Positions 41,843 to 44,361 of a stretch of 44,361 nt of DNA are shown one piece after another. Made by a program: the position numbers and the translations under genes. The DNA lies in assembly GCA_021158245.1 (NCBI GenBank), contig JAGGVB010000204.1:1-44361 (forward strand), given 5' to 3'. This DNA is from a bacterium. Lineage in GTDB: Bacteria; Zhuqueibacterota; QNDG01. The notes below the pieces were generated by a model that was not told the DNA's origin, did not search any database, and was given only the letters and a program-made list of their open reading frames with translations. Each line of letters starts with the position of its first letter. The first letter of the stretch is position 1.

Positions 41843-43216
41843 ATGGTACCTATTATCCTATTCCTTTCATGGAGCCTTTTTGTACTTTTAATCTCAATGT
41901 CTCTTGCATTTATCATTACTTCCATTCATGAAAAACGATTCAGGCCGGTTTTTAAAATCCTTGCAATTCTGCCGGGAATATTCTTTTACGGCCTTTTGTT
42001 GTACATATCGTTCCCTTATAAATACATTATTCTTGAAATTATTTTAATTTTTACATTTGCCGGATCCCTTATTTTCTTTTTTATACCAGTGGGAAGACGA
42101 AACAATATAAAAATTGTCGGCAGCCAGGAAAAAGTTGATGAAAGAGATGCACTTTTTCATAGATTTTACAGGATTAAACCCGGGATGGAAGAATTCGATA
42201 AGTACTACAAAATGCACCCTGAAAATAAAGAGATTGACAATGAAGTAAGGGAACTTCCCAACCTTAATGAACCCGGATCAATTTCTTACAATAAGATGAC
42301 ATCTCCTTTTCAACAGGCTGCTTTTGACATATTGGATACATTTAACAAACAAGTGGACTTCTGGCCTCCTGTTAAAACTGACATTAAAGTTGCTGCATCC
42401 GCAAAAGAGTTTACAAAAAGAATCAAGGGTTTTGCCCGGTATCTCGGAGCAGACCTTGTAGGAATAACACCTCTAAATCAGGCCTATGTTTACAGCAACA
42501 TCGGAAGATCTCCGGGAGAATGGGGTGAAGAAATAACATTAAACCATCCTAATGCAATTGCAATTGCAGTAAAGATGGATTTTGATATGATGAGATTTGC
42601 TCCTCATCACATTGTAACAACTGAAACTGCTTTCAAGTATTTTGAGGCGGCAAAAATTTCGGCAATAGTAGCGAGATACATTCAACTTCTCGGTTACAGT
42701 GCAAGAGCAAACCTTGATGGGAACTACCGCGTCATGTGCCCTCCCATTGCTGCAGATGCAGGGCTTGGAGAACTGGGACGGCTCGGTCTTCTTATAACTC
42801 CCAAATTCGGCCCTCGCGTAAGAATTGCCGTAGTAACAACAGATATGCCTCTGGAATTTGATAAACCGATCTCTTTTGGTGTTCAGGATTTCTGTACTTT
42901 TTGTAAAAAATGTGCGGTTAATTGTCCGTCCGGTTCTATTGATAAAGGGGATAAGAAAGTTTACCGCGGAGTTGAAAAATGGCAATCCAATCAGATTACA
43001 TGCTACAAATTCTGGAGAATGCAGGGTTCTGACTGCTCTATATGTGTTAATGTCTGCCCATTTTCGCATCCTTCAACATTTCTGCATAATATTATACGAT
43101 GGGGTATAAAGCGCAACTGGTTTTTCAGAAGATTTGCACTTATTGCTGATGACTTCTTCTACGGAAGGCGTCCTGTTAATCAGGCACCGTTCCCATCCTG
43201 GCATAAGCCTGCATAA
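41843..43216 (+). CDS. Reductive-dehalogenase-like protein with N-terminal membrane helices
   Basis: A 457-residue protein. Three hydrophobic helices (about residues 4-27, 36-56 and 60-83) replace the Tat signal of classic enzymes. The reductive dehalogenase/epoxyqueuosine-reductase-like core (190-345) has FARYLGADLVGITPL, the LGYSARANLDGNYRVMCPPIAADAGLGELGRLGLLITPKFGPRVR block, and two [4Fe-4S] motifs: Cys351-x2-Cys354-x2-Cys357-x3-Cys361-Pro and Cys387-x10-Cys398-x2-Cys401-x3-Cys405-Pro. Corrinoid binding is expected from the family but not provable here. Substrates of the membrane-helix type are unknown. The ribosome binding site is weak. It is upstream of a GNAT gene in the same direction. 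Confidence 0.88.
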   Translation: MVPIILFLSWSLFVLLISMSLAFIITSIHEKRFRPVFKILAILPGIFFYGLLLYISFPYKYIILEIILIFTFAGSLIFFFIPVGRRNNIKIVGSQEKVDERDALFHRFYRIKPGMEEFDKYYKMHPENKEIDNEVRELPNLNEPGSISYNKMTSPFQQAAFDILDTFNKQVDFWPPVKTDIKVAASAKEFTKRIKGFARYLGADLVGITPLNQAYVYSNIGRSPGEWGEEITLNHPNAIAIAVKMDFDMMRFAPHHIVTTETAFKYFEAAKISAIVARYIQLLGYSARANLDGNYRVMCPPIAADAGLGELGRLGLLITPKFGPRVRIAVVTTDMPLEFDKPISFGVQDFCTFCKKCAVNCPSGSIDKGDKKVYRGVEKWQSNQITCYKFWRMQGSDCSICVNVCPFSHPSTFLHNIIRWGIKRNWFFRRFALIADDFFYGRRPVNQAPFPSWHKPA

Positions 43217-43235
43217 TATCTTTAAAGGATGTAAT

Positions 43236-43685
43236 ATGTACGGTAAAAGAATTAATATCAAAATTCGCAAATGCACATCTGAAGACTATAATATTATCAT
43301 AGACATCTGGGAAAAAGCCGGGCTTAAATTCAAGCCTCTCGGAAGAGACAGCAGGGAGAAGATGGCTGCTGAAATGGAAAGAGGAGTCGGCACTTTTTTT
43401 ATCGGTGAAATTGACGATAAACCTGCAGGCTGCATTCTTGCCACACACGACGGCAGAAAAGGATGGATCAACCGCGTTGCTGTTGACCCTGAATACAGAC
43501 GGCTCGGCATAGCTACAGCTCTTATCCGCCATGCAGAAAAACACCTCGAAAACCTTGGTATGGAGATAATTACATGCCTGATAGAGGATTGGAATAAATC
43601 CTCGATGGAACTATTTTTGTCTCTCGGGTATGTTAAGCATGACGATATAATCTATTTCAGTAAACGTAAAAACGATGATGTATAA
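43236..43685 (+). CDS. GNAT-family N-acetyltransferase
   Basis: A 149-residue GNAT acetyltransferase that uses acetyl-CoA. The fold is clear: IKIRKCTSEDYNIIIDIWEKAG, GCILATHDGRKGWINRVAVDPEYRRLGIATALI with the acetyl-CoA pyrophosphate loop, and the C-terminal NKSSMELFLSLGYVKHDDIIYF. The acceptor is not predictable. ATG at 43236 has AAAGGA and lies 19 bp after the reductive-dehalogenase-like stop; an upstream in-frame ATG at 43134 would overlap that gene. Confidence 0.9.
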   Translation: MYGKRINIKIRKCTSEDYNIIIDIWEKAGLKFKPLGRDSREKMAAEMERGVGTFFIGEIDDKPAGCILATHDGRKGWINRVAVDPEYRRLGIATALIRHAEKHLENLGMEIITCLIEDWNKSSMELFLSLGYVKHDDIIYFSKRKNDDV

Positions 43686-43687
43686 AA

Positions 43688-43711
43688 GAATGAATCAGAT
43701 TCTATTTTTTC
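43688..43711 (+). terminator. Possible terminator after the GNAT gene
   Basis: AGAAT pairs with ATTCT across GAATCAG and is followed by ATTTTTT. The stem is short and AT-rich, so it is a weak candidate. Confidence 0.4.
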
Positions 43712-43854
43712 CAAAAAAATACTATTTTAAAATATAGGCTGTTCTAAACTAACTTGCATTATTCACAAATTTAAGAGGGAAAAAGAAAAATGTGGATTCC
43801 CCCCGATTTCATCAGGGAAATACACACTATTAACGGACAATACGTGCTTTCATG

Positions 43855-43945
43855 GCCACGATTTTTAGATCGTGGCTTAAAAAATTCTAAAATCTTTGGG
43901 CTTTAGCCCCAAATTTAATGTTATTTTATTGGGCTGAAGCTCGTG
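43855..43945. repeat. Stem-loop intergenic repeat cluster
   Basis: No gene is visible in 43686-44035. GCCACGAT/ATCGTGGC (43855-43862 with 43869-43876) is a perfect 8-bp stem with a 6-nt loop. TTTGGGCT/AGCCC(C)AAA follows at 43895-43913. A related unit TTGGGCTGAAGCTCGTGGCAAT (about 43929-43950) combines the GGGCT and CGTGGC words of the two stems. The words suggest a short palindromic element family. Confidence 0.5.
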
Positions 43946-44035
43946 GCAATAAAAACTCTCAATTGCCGAATATACACTAATGTCTCCCCTATGAGGTTCT
44001 GTATTTAGGGTTTCCTTAAAAAATAAAATTCAGTA

Positions 44036-44361
44036 TTAAAAGGCAATTTGTGGATAAAAAAACCAACCTTTTTTGAAATTTATCAACCTTGCAAAAAAAG
44101 AAAAAAGAGAACGGATACGCTCCCAACGCGCAAGGTTCATTACAAACAGCACTGCTACTATCCAACTTTCACTTGTGCTCATTGTCTTTGCCTTTACAAG
44201 GCCAAGATCATACTTCCTTTTGCCTTAGATTACGTCTATTATCCGTTCTGTGTGTTCTCTAACGTCATTTAATAGATCAATGTCAGTAGGAAATTGGATA
44301 TCCTGAGGCGCTACTGATGCATCTATTATCAAAATTCCTTTTTTATCCGGCTTCCCTGAAG
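44036..44361 (-). pseudogene. Decayed DDE transposase of the IS5/IS1182 type (runs off the right edge)
   Basis: Reading the minus strand in one frame gives KPDKKGILIIDASVAPQDIQ then FPTDIDLLNDVREHTERIID (44228-44359), a conserved block of this transposase family. A TAA follows at 44225-44227. In the same frame the text resumes at once with GKRKYDLGLVKAKTMSTSES and WIVAVLFVMNLARW, the C-terminal part of the family, ending at the TAA at 44036. The roughly 130-170 residues expected between the two blocks are missing, so an internal deletion plus a stop has killed it. Coverage at the window edge is partial. Confidence 0.8.

Noticed and set aside
42539-43069. A 176-residue open frame on the minus strand
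   Set aside because: It lies entirely inside the reductive-dehalogenase-like gene, which has intact Fe-S motifs on the plus strand.
41843-43216. Epoxyqueuosine reductase QueG
   Set aside because: QueG has no N-terminal membrane helices and carries C-terminal HEAT repeats in many members; the RdhA-like block around residues 280-330 and the layout of the two cysteine motifs fit the dehalogenase-like family better, although only phylogeny would settle it.
43790-43906. A 38-codon open frame (MWIPPDFIREIH...) on the plus strand
   Set aside because: It runs through the hairpin repeats, has no ribosome binding site worth noting, and no relatives are recognised.
44048-44272. A 74-residue open frame on the plus strand
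   Set aside because: It is antisense to the transposase remnant; the minus-strand reading gives recognisable transposase blocks.

Overview
The window looks like chromosome from an uncultivated Gram-negative bacterium of the FCB (Fibrobacteres-Chlorobi-Bacteroidetes) assemblage. The DNA is AT-rich by eye. It encodes outer-membrane features (several lipoproteins, a beta-barrel, a TonB C-terminal domain) and a secreted metalloprotease ending in a sorting/FlgD-like C-terminal domain of the type-IX kind. It also carries DUF4416 proteins, common in FCB-type candidate phyla. The exact phylum cannot be fixed by reading alone. Nearly all genes from 1 to about 41.6 kb are on the minus strand in tight operons; the exception is one small outer-membrane gene at 32.9 kb. 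Two genes at the right end are on the plus strand.

Layout, left to right. At 1-7.9 kb are the start of a secreted protein, a DUF4416 protein, a YkgJ-type cysteine-cluster protein, a HAD phosphatase, a metalloprotease, the ribosome GTPase Der, a DUF512 radical-SAM protein and an AI-2E-type permease. At 7.9-12.2 kb a four-gene envelope locus (CsgG/FlgO-like, FlgT-like, TPR-SLH lipoprotein, LPP20/FlgP-like) resembles the flagellar H-ring set flgO/flgP/flgT, but no flagellar gene is visible; it follows a tRNA-Gly(CCC). At 12.3-18.2 kb lies a housekeeping operon: DUF4416, purM, plsY, gpsA, asnS, a TIGR00725/LOG-like protein, acylphosphatase and apt. A 0.6-kb gap of degenerate repeats follows.

At 18.8-27.3 kb, eight consecutive genes are all signal-transduction proteins: two PAS histidine kinases, stand-alone receivers, a receiver-PAS protein, a receiver with a C-terminal Cys4 module, a membrane hybrid kinase whose catalytic motifs are gone, and a fusion of a CheY-like receiver, a NrtA/NasS-like solute-binding domain and a CheW domain. 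This last protein is the most unusual object in the window. It suggests a cytosolic ligand sensor wired both to a phosphorelay and to a chemotaxis-type CheA array.

At 27.5-32.7 kb are two small exported proteins, an Fe-S scaffold fused to a MIP18 (DUF59) domain beside a divergent cysteine desulfurase, tRNA-Pro(UGG), rdgB, a small zinc ribbon and a membrane GAF protein. At 32.9-41.6 kb are a beta-barrel, trmO, two tandem exported C1 (bleomycin-hydrolase-like) peptidases, a nitroreductase, pyrD, pyrK and a large TPR lipoprotein with a TonB C-terminal domain. At 41.8-44.4 kb are a reductive-dehalogenase-like protein with three N-terminal membrane helices, a GNAT acetyltransferase, stem-loop repeats and a decayed transposase at the edge.

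By reading, several promoters share a TTGACA-like -35 and a TAnCTT-like -10 with 16-17 bp spacing. Starts were chosen by Shine-Dalgarno position, and several differ from the longest possible frame. TTG and GTG starts are fairly frequent.
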